DNA of 64,000 nt from positions 2,170,001 through 2,234,000 of the forward strand of contig NZ_CP085211.1 in NCBI RefSeq assembly GCF_044797955.1, in the 5' to 3' direction. The position numbers were made by a program, and so were the translations under genes. Shown here one piece after another: positions 8,779 through 17,725 of the stretch. Position 1 is the first letter of the stretch. The number at the start of each line of letters is the position of its first letter. This DNA is from Idiomarina seosinensis_A (GTDB taxonomy: Bacteria > Pseudomonadota > Gammaproteobacteria > Enterobacterales > Alteromonadaceae). The notes beneath the pieces are model-generated. The model saw nothing but the letters and a program-made list of their open reading frames with translations, was not told where the DNA came from and did no database searches.

Positions 8779-9780
8779 ATGGCGGCTAATCAATTACCGT
8801 TGTTGGTATTCACTCCCGGCGAACCGGCCGGCATTGGTCCTGACCTTGCTGTGATGATGATGCAGCAGCAATGGCCGGCTGCCATCGTTGTCTGCGCTGA
8901 TGCTGATTTACTGCAACAGCGCGCTGCACAGCTTGGTCTGGATGTGACTATCGAGCGCTACAACGGACAGCGCCCAACAACTCCACTGCCAAAAGGCGTT
9001 TTACTGGTCGAGCATATCCCTCTGGCACAGCCAGCGGTTGCTGGTCAGCTTGCAGTAGAAAACGGCCACTATGTTGTTGATACGTTAACCCGCGCCTCAA
9101 ACGGCAACCTCAGTGGCGAGTTCGATGCTGTAATAACCGGTCCCGTCCATAAAGGAATTATTAACGAAGCCGGTATTGCGTTTTCCGGCCACACTGAATT
9201 TTTTGCCAGCCAGGCAAACCGTACTGACGTGGTTATGATGCTGGCTACTGAAGGTCTGCGGGTGGCATTAGTAACCACACACATACCATTAGCTTACGTA
9301 AACCGCGCAATTACTCCGGAGCGCCTGACAAAAATTCTTACCATACTGCACACCGATTTGGTCGAAAAGTTTGGTTATGCGGACCCAAAAATATTAGTTT
9401 GCGGTTTAAACCCTCACGCCGGCGAGAATGGCCATCTGGGAAGTGAAGAAATTGATGTTATTGAACCGGTTCTGGCTGAGCTTAAGCAACAAGGTTTGAA
9501 TTTAGAAGGTCCCCTACCGGCTGACACCGTTTTCCAGCCCAAATATCTAGATACTGCAACGGCTGTGCTGGCGATGTACCATGACCAGGGCTTGCCGGTA
9601 TTAAAATACAAAGGATTTGGTAAAGCGGTTAATATTACCCTTGGTCTACCCTTTATCCGTACCTCGGTTGACCATGGCACAGCCCTTGATATGGCAGGCT
9701 CTGGCAAGATTAACTCGGGCAGTTGCCGGTTGGCGATAGAGACGGCAATCGATATGGTAAGAGCATCACATAATGAGTAA
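8779..9780 (+). CDS. pdxA: 4-hydroxythreonine-4-phosphate dehydrogenase PdxA
   Basis: PdxA oxidises 4-phosphohydroxy-L-threonine in the deoxyxylulose-5-phosphate-dependent route to pyridoxal phosphate. Recognisable family motifs are TPGEPAGIGPDL at the N-terminus, HKGIINEAG-FSGHTEFFA in the middle, GLNPHAGENGHLG, and AMYHDQGLPVLKY. The three histidines in these motifs are the expected divalent-metal ligands. The 333-residue length is typical. The ATG follows the surA stop by one base and the gene overlaps rsmA by 8 bases, so translation is probably coupled. Confidence 0.96.
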   Translation: MAANQLPLLVFTPGEPAGIGPDLAVMMMQQQWPAAIVVCADADLLQQRAAQLGLDVTIERYNGQRPTTPLPKGVLLVEHIPLAQPAVAGQLAVENGHYVVDTLTRASNGNLSGEFDAVITGPVHKGIINEAGIAFSGHTEFFASQANRTDVVMMLATEGLRVALVTTHIPLAYVNRAITPERLTKILTILHTDLVEKFGYADPKILVCGLNPHAGENGHLGSEEIDVIEPVLAELKQQGLNLEGPLPADTVFQPKYLDTATAVLAMYHDQGLPVLKYKGFGKAVNITLGLPFIRTSVDHGTALDMAGSGKINSGSCRLAIETAIDMVRASHNE

Positions 9781-10588
9781 AACCCACCTAGGCCACCGTG
9801 CCAGAAAACGTTTTGGTCAAAACTTTTTGCATGATCAGCAAATCATCGACAGCATTGTTGGCTTAATAGACCCGCAGCCCGGGCAGAATTTGTTAGAGAT
9901 TGGTCCGGGTCTGGCTGCTTTAACCGAGCCCGTTGCCGACCAGGCTGGTTTTCTCAGAGTTATTGAAATTGACCGGGATCTTGCCGACCGGCTTGAATCC
10001 CACCCTTTTTTAAACCAAAAGCTCGAGGTAATCCGGGGCGATGCCATGCAAGTCGACTTGCAGCAGTTTGCCAGCCCGGAACAGCCTTTACGAGTGTTTG
10101 GTAACTTGCCTTATAACATTTCAACGCCGTTGATTTTCCATTTGTTAAAGTTCAGCCCCTCAATCGACAACATGCACTTTATGTTGCAAAAAGAGGTTGT
10201 CGACAGACTGGCCGCAGAACCAGGCTCGAAAGCATACGGCCGTATTAGCGTAGTAGTCCAGCAAGCCTGTAGGGTTAGCTCTGTCTTAGACGTGCCGGCG
10301 GCGGCATTTAACCCACCACCAAAAGTTGAATCCGCTGTAGTGCGTCTTGAACCTTATCAGACTAGCCCGACACCGGTAAAAGATAAGCAACAGTTACATC
10401 AGTTATGTCTGCAGGCTTTTAATCAGCGCCGCAAGACAATTCGTAATAACCTGAAAGGTTTAATTAACGAAGAACAATTGCTGCAACTGAGCATTGACCC
10501 GGGCGCTCGACCTGAAACCTTGTCTGTGGCAGATTACTGCAGAATGGCGGATTGGCTAACTGAACAGGACTCAAGTAACGATGAGTAA
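9773..10588 (+). CDS. rsmA: 16S rRNA (adenine1518/1519-N6)-dimethyltransferase RsmA (KsgA)
   Basis: RsmA dimethylates two adjacent adenosines in the 3' hairpin of 16S rRNA during late small-subunit assembly; its loss gives kasugamycin resistance. Visible motifs are RKRFGQNFLHD near residue 11, the SAM-binding EIGPGLAALTEP at about 42-53, an acidic loop EIDRDLADRL, and the catalytic NLPYNIS at 111-117. The C-terminal half contains QRRKTIRNNLKG, typical of KsgA. The 271-residue length is normal. It overlaps pdxA at its start and apaG at its end (8 bases each). Confidence 0.96.
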   Translation: MSKTHLGHRARKRFGQNFLHDQQIIDSIVGLIDPQPGQNLLEIGPGLAALTEPVADQAGFLRVIEIDRDLADRLESHPFLNQKLEVIRGDAMQVDLQQFASPEQPLRVFGNLPYNISTPLIFHLLKFSPSIDNMHFMLQKEVVDRLAAEPGSKAYGRISVVVQQACRVSSVLDVPAAAFNPPPKVESAVVRLEPYQTSPTPVKDKQQLHQLCLQAFNQRRKTIRNNLKGLINEEQLLQLSIDPGARPETLSVADYCRMADWLTEQDSSNDE

Positions 10589-10955
10589 ACACGCAATCAA
10601 AATTGATGTTAAAACTCAGTATCTGCAGTCGCAGTCATACCCGGACAAGCAGCATTATGTGTTTTCGTACACCATAACCGTGCATAACCAGAGTCAGCAT
10701 AACATTCAGTTACTCAGCCGCGAATGGCATATCGTCGATGCTGACAATAAAGTAACACGCGTTGCCGGCGAAGGTGTTGTCGGGCAAAAGCCTATTATTA
10801 ACGCCAATCAGTCGTTCAGCTATACCAGCGGTACTGTATTGGCGACTCCCATCGGAACTATGCAGGGTCACTACCTGATGACTGACCATAATGGTGAACA
10901 TTTTAACTGTGATATTCCGTCTTTTCGTCTTGCTATCCCCAACATCATCCACTGA
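10581..10955 (+). CDS. apaG: ApaG family protein (Co2+/Mg2+ efflux-associated domain)
   Basis: This 124-residue protein is full length for ApaG, a small single-domain protein with a fibronectin-like fold. Characteristic features are the YVFSYTITVHNQS strand pair, LLSREWHIVDAD, a GEGVVGQKPIINANQSFSY block and the SGTVLATPIGTMQGHY motif. The biochemical role is not settled; older work linked it to cobalt resistance and magnesium efflux. It sits in the usual position between rsmA and apaH and overlaps rsmA by 8 bases. Confidence 0.94.
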   Translation: MSKHAIKIDVKTQYLQSQSYPDKQHYVFSYTITVHNQSQHNIQLLSREWHIVDADNKVTRVAGEGVVGQKPIINANQSFSYTSGTVLATPIGTMQGHYLMTDHNGEHFNCDIPSFRLAIPNIIH

Positions 10956-10957
10956 TC

Positions 10958-11767
10958 ATGAGCCTTTATATTGTTGGTGATGTGCACGGCTGTTACAAAG
11001 AACTCATGCAGCTGCTCGACACGGTGGGCTTTAGCTACCAACATGATACCCTTTGGTGTGTTGGCGATATCATCGCCCGCGGGCCCGATTCTTTAGCTGC
11101 ACTGCAGTTTTTTGTCGACGCACCTGAGCATGCGGTACGAACCGTGCTGGGAAATCACGATTTAAACCTACTGGGCATTTTAGCCGGGCAGCGTAAGGCC
11201 AATCCAAAAGATCGCCTCGATGCACTGTTAAATAGCCGACGCCGGCTTGACTGGCTGGACTGGATACGTCAGCAGCCTCTTTTTCATTTTATCCCACAAT
11301 ATCAGCTTGCCGTTACCCATGCTGGTTTTTATCCATGGTGGTCATTAACACAGGCAAAGCAAGCATCCAGCGAAGTAGAGCAACAATTGAAAGCGGATGA
11401 CATTATGGTATTTCTCAAGCAGATGTTCGGCAATCAGCCGACCCAGTGGGATTCAAGTTTATCCGGTTACAGCCGATACCGATTTATTGTTAATGCGTTT
11501 ACGAGAATGCGCTTCTGTCACTCTGACGGGCGTCTTGATTTTAGCGAAAAAGGGAACCCGGAGCAGTGTAACAACAAAGAGCTAACGCCCTGGTACCAGT
11601 TTTACCAACAATCGTTTACAACGGTATTCGGCCACTGGGCTGCCTTAATGGGTGAAACCGACAGACCTCAAACAATTGGCCTTGATACTGGCTGTGTTTG
11701 GGGCAATTATATGACATTATGGGACGTCGAACGCGATATTTACCATCAACAGTCTGCCATAGCCTGA
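10958..11767 (+). CDS. apaH: Symmetrical bis(5'-nucleosyl)-tetraphosphatase ApaH
   Basis: ApaH splits diadenosine tetraphosphate into two ADP and also removes Np4 caps from RNA. The metallophosphoesterase motifs are all present: GDVHGC at residues 7-12, GDIIARGPDSL, GNHD, and a later THAG. The 269-residue length is typical. It starts two bases after the apaG stop and is the last gene of the lptD operon; the chemoreceptor gene follows after 31 bases on the same strand, with no obvious terminator between. Confidence 0.95.
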   Translation: MSLYIVGDVHGCYKELMQLLDTVGFSYQHDTLWCVGDIIARGPDSLAALQFFVDAPEHAVRTVLGNHDLNLLGILAGQRKANPKDRLDALLNSRRRLDWLDWIRQQPLFHFIPQYQLAVTHAGFYPWWSLTQAKQASSEVEQQLKADDIMVFLKQMFGNQPTQWDSSLSGYSRYRFIVNAFTRMRFCHSDGRLDFSEKGNPEQCNNKELTPWYQFYQQSFTTVFGHWAALMGETDRPQTIGLDTGCVWGNYMTLWDVERDIYHQQSAIA

Positions 11768-11798
11768 CAAACGAGAACGCTTTAGTGAGGGATTTTTC

Positions 11799-13799
11799 AT
11801 GAAGTTAACAGTAGCAATGCGAGTCATTGGCGGCTTTGCAGTCATCACAACGCTGTTATTAGTCATTAGTTTAAGCTCCATTTTTAATGTGAACAGTATT
11901 GGCTCGTCTGTCGATCGCCTTAATGACAAAGCCGTGCCGGCCCTTGAAGGCGTTTCAGCGATTCAGGTTGATGTGCTGCAACTGCGCGCTTTGCAGACGG
12001 AAACGTTTTACGACACATCGCTTGAGCAGGTCGAGGCTCATCGTAATAGTTTTCAGCAAACCAGCAACGCTTTTCAGGATGCACTAAGCGGCGTTAGTGA
12101 ATTGATTCGGGGCGAAGGCTACGATGATACAATACAAAAGCTAGAGCAAAGCTCGGCTGCCTATATTGCATTGGTTGACCAGCTTATTACGCAGCAGCGC
12201 TCTTATATTGAGTTGGGTAATACCGCGGCGCTACAGCTTGATGATATTGCCTTTACACTGGATGACTCAGCAATTTTGTTACTCGATGCGTCAGACATGA
12301 CAGCTGACGAAGAAGTATCAGCTCTCGCCGGCACCATTGAAAAGTCCGTTGGCTCGTTAATCACATTAATGTATGACTTAAACAAAGCCAGTGATATCGA
12401 CAACGCAAAAGTTATCCGTAGCGAAATCGACATTAATATTGATGCTCTGGAGCCACGTTTGGAACAGTTAGAGCAAATTGTAACCGCTGACGTAGAGTCT
12501 TTAGTCAGCGACGCTCTGATGATGATCCGTGAGGCAGTGAGCCAACTTCAGGGGCCAGGCTCATACTCTGACAACATTGTTGAGCAAGAGCAGACCCGCC
12601 TTGATGCTTCTGATACGTTACAACAGTCAGCGCAGCAACTTGATGATTTACTGTCTCTAACCAGCGAATTACAACAAGGTGTTAAAGGCATCGCCAATGA
12701 GACCCGCTCCTCCGTTGCGGGAGCGATAACCAGCTCCAGTTTGATCAATATCATTGTCACTTTGATATCCATAGCCCTGGCGGTATTTATCTCATGGTAT
12801 ACGGTACGCAGCATCAGTGTGCCGCTGCGCAAAGTTAACCATATGCTAAACATTATGGCTGATGGTAATCTGACCGAACGGGTAGATTATTCCGCCGAGG
12901 ATGAGTTTGGAACCTTAGCCGGCAATACCAACAAGCTAACCGATAATTTGCGTAACCTGGTCGAAAGTATTGCCAGCCGCTCAACTCAGCTAGCTACCGC
13001 CGCTGAAGAGAGCTCCAGTGTGTCTGAAGAAACAACTCGCTCTATTGATGAACAGCGCAGTCAAATTGAACAGGTTGCCACAGCAACGCAGGAAATGAGC
13101 AGTACCGCCAGCGAAATGGCCGATGGTGCTGACCAGGCATTGCGAGAAATCCAGCATTCCGATGATGAGGCTACGCGGGTACGTAAAATTTCTGAGCAAA
13201 ACCGCAATACCATCGACAGTCTGGCGCGTGAAATCCAGGGCGCATCCGAAGTCATTAACCAGTTGTCAGAAAACAGTAAGAATATCGGCGGCATCCTGGA
13301 TGTTATCCGCGGCATCGCTGATCAGACCAACTTGCTAGCTCTTAATGCGGCCATTGAAGCGGCTCGAGCAGGAGAACAGGGTCGTGGCTTTGCCGTGGTG
13401 GCCGACGAAGTCCGCACCCTGGCCAGCCGAACGCAGGAGTCAACGGAAGAAATTCAGCACATGATCGAAAGCCTGCAAACCGATTCGGAACGAGCAGTTC
13501 AGGTAATGAACCGCGGTAGCCAGCAAGCCGAGAAAAGTGTTCAACAGACTGATGAAGCGGCTGAAGCCCTGCAGTCAATCACAGACGCTGTCCATCAGGC
13601 GGCTGATAGCAGTAACCATATCGCGACTGCTGCGCAGGAACAAAGCCGGACAACCCATGATATCAGTGAACGTCTGGAAGCTATTGTTTCTATTGCCGAG
13701 CAAACCGCGTCAGGTTCTAAGCAAACGGCGCAGGCTTCTAACGAGGTCGCTAAACTGGCAGACGAGCTACAGGAATCGATTCGCAGCTTCAAGGTTTAG
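11799..13799 (+). CDS. Methyl-accepting chemotaxis protein
   Basis: This is a 666-residue transmembrane chemoreceptor. It has an N-terminal membrane helix (about 8-30), a long mostly helical periplasmic region (about 31-310) that is large enough for a helical bimodular (HBM-like) sensor, a second membrane helix (about 311-333), a HAMP domain (about 334-388) and a cytoplasmic signalling domain. The conserved hairpin tip with IADQTNLLALNAAIEAARAG and GRGFAVVADEVRTLA is intact. The ligand cannot be read from sequence. It has a clear GAGGG ribosome-binding site and is followed by a strong terminator. It ends RSFKV with no CheR-binding pentapeptide. Confidence 0.93.
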   Translation: MKLTVAMRVIGGFAVITTLLLVISLSSIFNVNSIGSSVDRLNDKAVPALEGVSAIQVDVLQLRALQTETFYDTSLEQVEAHRNSFQQTSNAFQDALSGVSELIRGEGYDDTIQKLEQSSAAYIALVDQLITQQRSYIELGNTAALQLDDIAFTLDDSAILLLDASDMTADEEVSALAGTIEKSVGSLITLMYDLNKASDIDNAKVIRSEIDINIDALEPRLEQLEQIVTADVESLVSDALMMIREAVSQLQGPGSYSDNIVEQEQTRLDASDTLQQSAQQLDDLLSLTSELQQGVKGIANETRSSVAGAITSSSLINIIVTLISIALAVFISWYTVRSISVPLRKVNHMLNIMADGNLTERVDYSAEDEFGTLAGNTNKLTDNLRNLVESIASRSTQLATAAEESSSVSEETTRSIDEQRSQIEQVATATQEMSSTASEMADGADQALREIQHSDDEATRVRKISEQNRNTIDSLAREIQGASEVINQLSENSKNIGGILDVIRGIADQTNLLALNAAIEAARAGEQGRGFAVVADEVRTLASRTQESTEEIQHMIESLQTDSERAVQVMNRGSQQAEKSVQQTDEAAEALQSITDAVHQAADSSNHIATAAQEQSRTTHDISERLEAIVSIAEQTASGSKQTAQASNEVAKLADELQESIRSFKV

Positions 13800-13826
13800 A
13801 GGCTTAATAATCAGTCAACGATACGA

Positions 13827-13855
13827 CCCAGCCGGCACTGTCGGCTGGGTTTTTT
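13827..13855 (+). terminator. Rho-independent terminator after the chemoreceptor gene
   Basis: An 8-bp perfect stem (CCCAGCCG at 13827-13834 with CGGCTGGG at 13842-13849) and a 7-base loop are followed by six T residues. It lies 27 bases after the chemoreceptor stop and just before the convergent end of tyrS. The minus-strand side lacks a U-run, so it mainly serves the plus strand. Confidence 0.9.
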
Positions 13856-13864
13856 ATGCAGGTT

Positions 13865-15067
13865 TCAAACAAAGGTGATGCGGGCAAAGCGGCGCTTACC
13901 CACTTGATAAACGCCGGAGTCTGCGGTGGTACAAAGCATTTTATTATCTGTTAACTTTTCACCGTCTTTTTTTACCGCCGACTGTTTTATCATCCGCATG
14001 GCATCAGAGGTTGAACCGACTAAGCCTGCCTCTTTTAGAACATTACCAATGGGCATGCCGTCTTCGCCGGGAGCCAGCTCATACTCCGGCATGTCTTCGG
14101 GTATCGCATTTTTCTGAAAACGCTGGATAAAATCCTGTTCTGCTTTATCCGCGTCAGCCTCGGAATGAAAACGAGCAATAATTTCCTTCGCCAGTAACAC
14201 TTTGATGTCACGCGGGTTTTCACCTTCCTGGACCCGGCTTTTAAAGCCGGCAATTTGCTCTAAAGGCCGGAAACTAAGCAGTTCAAAGTAGCGCCACATT
14301 AACTCGTCGGAAATTGACATAATTTTGCCAAACATGTCGTTAGCAGGCTCAGTAATACCGATGTAATTATTCAGCGATTTCGACATTTTCTGGACGCCGT
14401 CCAGGCCTTCAAGCAAAGGCACCATAAGCACTGTTTGCGGCCGTTGTCCTTGTTCTTTTTGCAGTTCTCTACCCATCAAAAGGTTAAACCGCTGGTCAGT
14501 ACCGCCTAGCTCAACGTCGGCCTGCAACTCAACCGAGTCCCAGCCCTGCACTAAGGGATATAAAAACTCGTGTATGGCAATCGCCTGATTACCTTTGTAG
14601 CGCTTTTTAAAATCGTCCCGCTCAAGCATCCGCGCTACGGTTTGTCGCGCAGCCAGTTTTATCATCTCGGCCGCACCCATTTTGCTCATCCATTCGGAAT
14701 TAAACCGAATTTCTGTTTTGGCGGGATCCAAAATTTTGAATACTTGCTCTTTGTAAGTTTCTGCGTTGGCGAGTACTTGCTCTTCTGTCAGTGGCTGGCG
14801 CGTCACATTTTTTCCGGTAGGGTCACCGATCATGCCGGTGAAGTCGCCAATCAGAAAAACCACTTTATGACCGTAATCCTGAAACAATCGCAATTTATTA
14901 ATTAATACGGTATGACCTAAATGCAGATCCGGAGCCGTTGGGTCAAAGCCGGCTTTAATAACCAGTGGCTTTTCCTGCGCTAGTTTATCTGCCAGTTCAC
15001 TCTCGATCAGTACTTCTTCAACCCCGCGAGTTATTTCGGCGAGCGCTGCTTTTACCTGAGCTGTCAT
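13865..15067 (-). CDS. tyrS: Tyrosyl-tRNA synthetase TyrS
   Basis: TyrS charges tRNA-Tyr with tyrosine. The class I signatures are clear: HLGH at residues 49-52 (the HIGH equivalent) and KMSKS at 226-230. A GGTDQRFN motif near residue 187 belongs to the active-site region, and an S4-like RNA-binding segment occupies the last 60 residues. The 400-residue length is normal for the short TyrRS branch common in marine gammaproteobacteria. The ATG has a strong AGGAGAT ribosome-binding site. The gene is divergent from the M23 peptidase gene and convergent with the chemoreceptor. Confidence 0.96.
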   Translation of the reverse strand: MTAQVKAALAEITRGVEEVLIESELADKLAQEKPLVIKAGFDPTAPDLHLGHTVLINKLRLFQDYGHKVVFLIGDFTGMIGDPTGKNVTRQPLTEEQVLANAETYKEQVFKILDPAKTEIRFNSEWMSKMGAAEMIKLAARQTVARMLERDDFKKRYKGNQAIAIHEFLYPLVQGWDSVELQADVELGGTDQRFNLLMGRELQKEQGQRPQTVLMVPLLEGLDGVQKMSKSLNNYIGITEPANDMFGKIMSISDELMWRYFELLSFRPLEQIAGFKSRVQEGENPRDIKVLLAKEIIARFHSEADADKAEQDFIQRFQKNAIPEDMPEYELAPGEDGMPIGNVLKEAGLVGSTSDAMRMIKQSAVKKDGEKLTDNKMLCTTADSGVYQVGKRRFARITFV

Positions 15068-15178
15068 TTAGTCGATCTCCTGCGCCTTGCTTTAAGAATT
15101 GTAAAGATGCTAGTTTACGCCATAATACGGGTGGTTTTAAGCACCTGAAAACTGGTATTCTCAAATATTTCGTATTAT

Positions 15179-15195
15179 CCTCGTTAAACACGAGG
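15179..15195. repeat. Short inverted repeat between tyrS and the M23 peptidase gene
   Basis: CCTCGT and ACGAGG form a perfect 6-bp stem with a 5-base loop 71 bases upstream of the M23 peptidase start. There is no U-run, so it is not a terminator. It could be an operator or an mRNA leader hairpin; nothing further can be said. Confidence 0.35.
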
Positions 15196-15265
15196 GGTTA
15201 AACAATTAACACATGCGAAAAACCTCCCAATGTCTTTTTAATAACAGAGCTAAAGTGCGCTATTT

Positions 15266-16582
15266 ATGAAACCAACCGTCGTTATTCGTTTAAAGCAGCT
15301 ATTTAATGACCTGCCTCGTTTTCATCGCGTTCTGATTAGCACAGTCAGTGTCACCCTGCTGCTGTTACTTGTTATTCCGTCGGAACCTGCGACGGCATCA
15401 AAGAACTCAAAATCACCTGAACAGCTGATGCCGGGTAAGCGCTATCAGCTGGAACTAGCGGTCGAAACACCCGAAGCCGGAGAAGAATCAGTTTCGAACA
15501 ACTTTAGCTGGCAAAGCTACCAGATAAAGGGTGGCGATAATTTAGCCAAAATTTTCGATAAGCTTGGCTTAACGGCACAACAGCTCTACCGGGTTACCAC
15601 CTCAGGAGACGAAGCAGAACTGCTGAAAAAGGTTCATCCCGGCGATATTTTACGCCTGGCAACCGACACCGAGGGGCAGCTTGTCCAGCTTGTTCATGAG
15701 ATTAACGATGTTGAAACTCTGATCATAACGCGCCAGCAGGACCGCTTTATTGCAGAAGTTGAAAAACGGGAAATTGAAAGCCGCACCGAATTCACCCATG
15801 CCGTCATAGATTCAAGCTTTTGGAACGCGGGCATTAATGCGGGTATCACCGATAACCAAATTATGCGTATTGCTGACATTTTTGGCTGGGACATCGATTT
15901 TGCTCTGGATATCCGCAAAGGAGATGAGTTCAGCGTGTTATATGAAACACAATACGTTGATGGCGAATTTGTCGGCTACGGTAAAATTTTGGCGGCGGAA
16001 TTTGTTAACCGAGATGAGACTTTCCAGGCGATCCTGCATGACAATGGCAGCTACTACACGCCTAATGGCAGAGCTATGCGCAAAACTTTCTTGCGCTCTC
16101 CGGTTAAATTTACCTACGTAAGCTCTAACTTTAATCCAAACCGCCTGCATCCGGTAACCGGTCGCGTCCGGCCTCATAATGGCACTGACTACGCAGCGGC
16201 AACCGGCACTCCGGTTATGTCTGCAGGTGACGGGAAGGTCATAAAGGCCAGTTACAATAACCTTAACGGTAATTATGTCTTTATTCAGCACGGCGAAAGC
16301 TATGTGACTAAGTACTTACATTTAAGCCGTAAGCACGTACGCACCGGCGAGCGTGTAAGACAAGGACAGCTTATCGGCCGCGTCGGCGCTACAGGCCGGG
16401 TAACCGGTGCTCATTTGCACTATGAGTTTCTGGTTAACGGTGCCCACCGTAACCCGCGTACCGTTGAGCTACCTAAGGCAAAATCACTGGCCGAGTCCGA
16501 ACTTCCGGCATTTCGCCAGTACGCAGACCAACTGGTCGCCGTGTTAAGCGATAACAAGCGTATTTCTCTGGCTATGCGTTGA
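15266..16582 (+). CDS. mepM: M23-family murein DD-endopeptidase (MepM-like)
   Basis: This 438-residue membrane-anchored peptidase should cleave D-Ala-mDAP crosslinks so new peptidoglycan can be inserted. It has one N-terminal membrane helix (about 22-38), a LysM/OapA-like module with WQSYQIKGGDNLAKIFDKLGL at about 85-130, a second domain in the middle, and a C-terminal M23 domain. Zinc ligands are seen in RPHNGTDYAA and in the HLHYEF motif. LytM-family EnvC and NlpD have different N-termini, so MepM is the best name. It is followed by anmK one base later, linking cell-wall cleavage and recycling. Confidence 0.88.
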   Translation: MKPTVVIRLKQLFNDLPRFHRVLISTVSVTLLLLLVIPSEPATASKNSKSPEQLMPGKRYQLELAVETPEAGEESVSNNFSWQSYQIKGGDNLAKIFDKLGLTAQQLYRVTTSGDEAELLKKVHPGDILRLATDTEGQLVQLVHEINDVETLIITRQQDRFIAEVEKREIESRTEFTHAVIDSSFWNAGINAGITDNQIMRIADIFGWDIDFALDIRKGDEFSVLYETQYVDGEFVGYGKILAAEFVNRDETFQAILHDNGSYYTPNGRAMRKTFLRSPVKFTYVSSNFNPNRLHPVTGRVRPHNGTDYAAATGTPVMSAGDGKVIKASYNNLNGNYVFIQHGESYVTKYLHLSRKHVRTGERVRQGQLIGRVGATGRVTGAHLHYEFLVNGAHRNPRTVELPKAKSLAESELPAFRQYADQLVAVLSDNKRISLAMR

Positions 16583-16583
16583 T

Positions 16584-17720
16584 ATGCAACGCTTTATTGG
16601 CGTTATGTCTGGAACCAGCGTTGACGCTGTTGACGCTGTACTCTGCCGGATAAACAATCAGGGCGCGCTGCAGCTGGAGGGATTTTACAGCACTGTAATC
16701 CCTCTGCCCCTGAAAAAACGTCTTCAGCAAGCCATGACAGATAAGCCACAGTCGCTTACCCAGTTCAAACAGCTAGAGGCGGACTACTCCCGCCAGGTCT
16801 CTGATACCATCAACACTCTGCTGCACCATCAATCCATTGACAGCAAGGATATTACTGCAGCAGGTTGCCATGGCCAGACCTTATGGCACTTCCCGCCCAG
16901 TCGGGCCAACACAAACGCACCGTTTTCGCTGCAGCTGTTAAATGCAGCCCAGGTCAGCATGCAGACCGGTATCAGCATTATCAGCGACTTTCGTCAAAAG
17001 GATATAGCTGCAGGAGGTGAGGGTGCGCCACTGGTGCCTGCTTTTCACCACCACCTGCTGGAGGCTACCCCAGATAACAGAAAAGCTGTTTTAAACCTCG
17101 GCGGTATAGCCAATATTACGTTGCTTAACGGGCAACAGGACGAAGTGCTCGGTTTTGACACCGGACCGGCAAATACCCTGCTCGATTCCTGGTACCGAAG
17201 TCATTATTCGAGCGGGGATTACGACGAGGATGGAAAAATAGCGGCAAGCGGCTCGATTAACCAACCGTTACTCAGCCGGCTTCTTGGCGAGCCTTACTTT
17301 ACCAAACAAGCACCAAAAAGCACCGGCCGTGAACTGTTTAATCCGATCTGGCTGAGCTCTCGCCTGGCCGGCGATGAGCGGCCTCAGGATGTCATGGCGA
17401 CACTCATAGAGCTGACAGCAATAACTTGTATTGCCGGGATCCGCTCGTTAACCGACAATATTAGCGAAGTAATTGCCTGTGGCGGAGGAGTAAACAACGG
17501 AGCTTTAATGTCCGCACTTCGGGGTCAGCTGCAACAGCAGTTTGGGCAGGTAATCCCGTTACGGACCACTTTAGAGTACGGTATTGATCCGCAGCGCGTT
17601 GAAGCCATGGCATTTGCCTGGTTTGCCTGGTGCTACGAGCATAAAAAACCGGCCAACTTGCCTGCCGTTACAGGCGCGCGTTGTCCGGTTATTCTTGGTT
17701 CTAAGGTTGTTGCTAATTAA
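16584..17720 (+). CDS. anmK: Anhydro-N-acetylmuramic acid kinase AnmK
   Basis: AnmK hydrolyses the 1,6-anhydro ring of anhydroMurNAc and phosphorylates it to MurNAc-6-phosphate during peptidoglycan recycling. The N-terminal GVMSGTSVDAVDAV, the HGQTLWHFP motif, NLGGIANITLL and a C-terminal VIACGGGVNN motif are all typical. The 378-residue length is normal. It directly follows the M23 peptidase gene (one-base gap) and is convergent with pepQ (5-base gap). The product must be dephosphorylated before AmgK can use it, which implies a MupP-like phosphatase elsewhere in the genome. Confidence 0.96.
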   Translation: MQRFIGVMSGTSVDAVDAVLCRINNQGALQLEGFYSTVIPLPLKKRLQQAMTDKPQSLTQFKQLEADYSRQVSDTINTLLHHQSIDSKDITAAGCHGQTLWHFPPSRANTNAPFSLQLLNAAQVSMQTGISIISDFRQKDIAAGGEGAPLVPAFHHHLLEATPDNRKAVLNLGGIANITLLNGQQDEVLGFDTGPANTLLDSWYRSHYSSGDYDEDGKIAASGSINQPLLSRLLGEPYFTKQAPKSTGRELFNPIWLSSRLAGDERPQDVMATLIELTAITCIAGIRSLTDNISEVIACGGGVNNGALMSALRGQLQQQFGQVIPLRTTLEYGIDPQRVEAMAFAWFAWCYEHKKPANLPAVTGARCPVILGSKVVAN

Positions 17721-17725
17721 TGCAG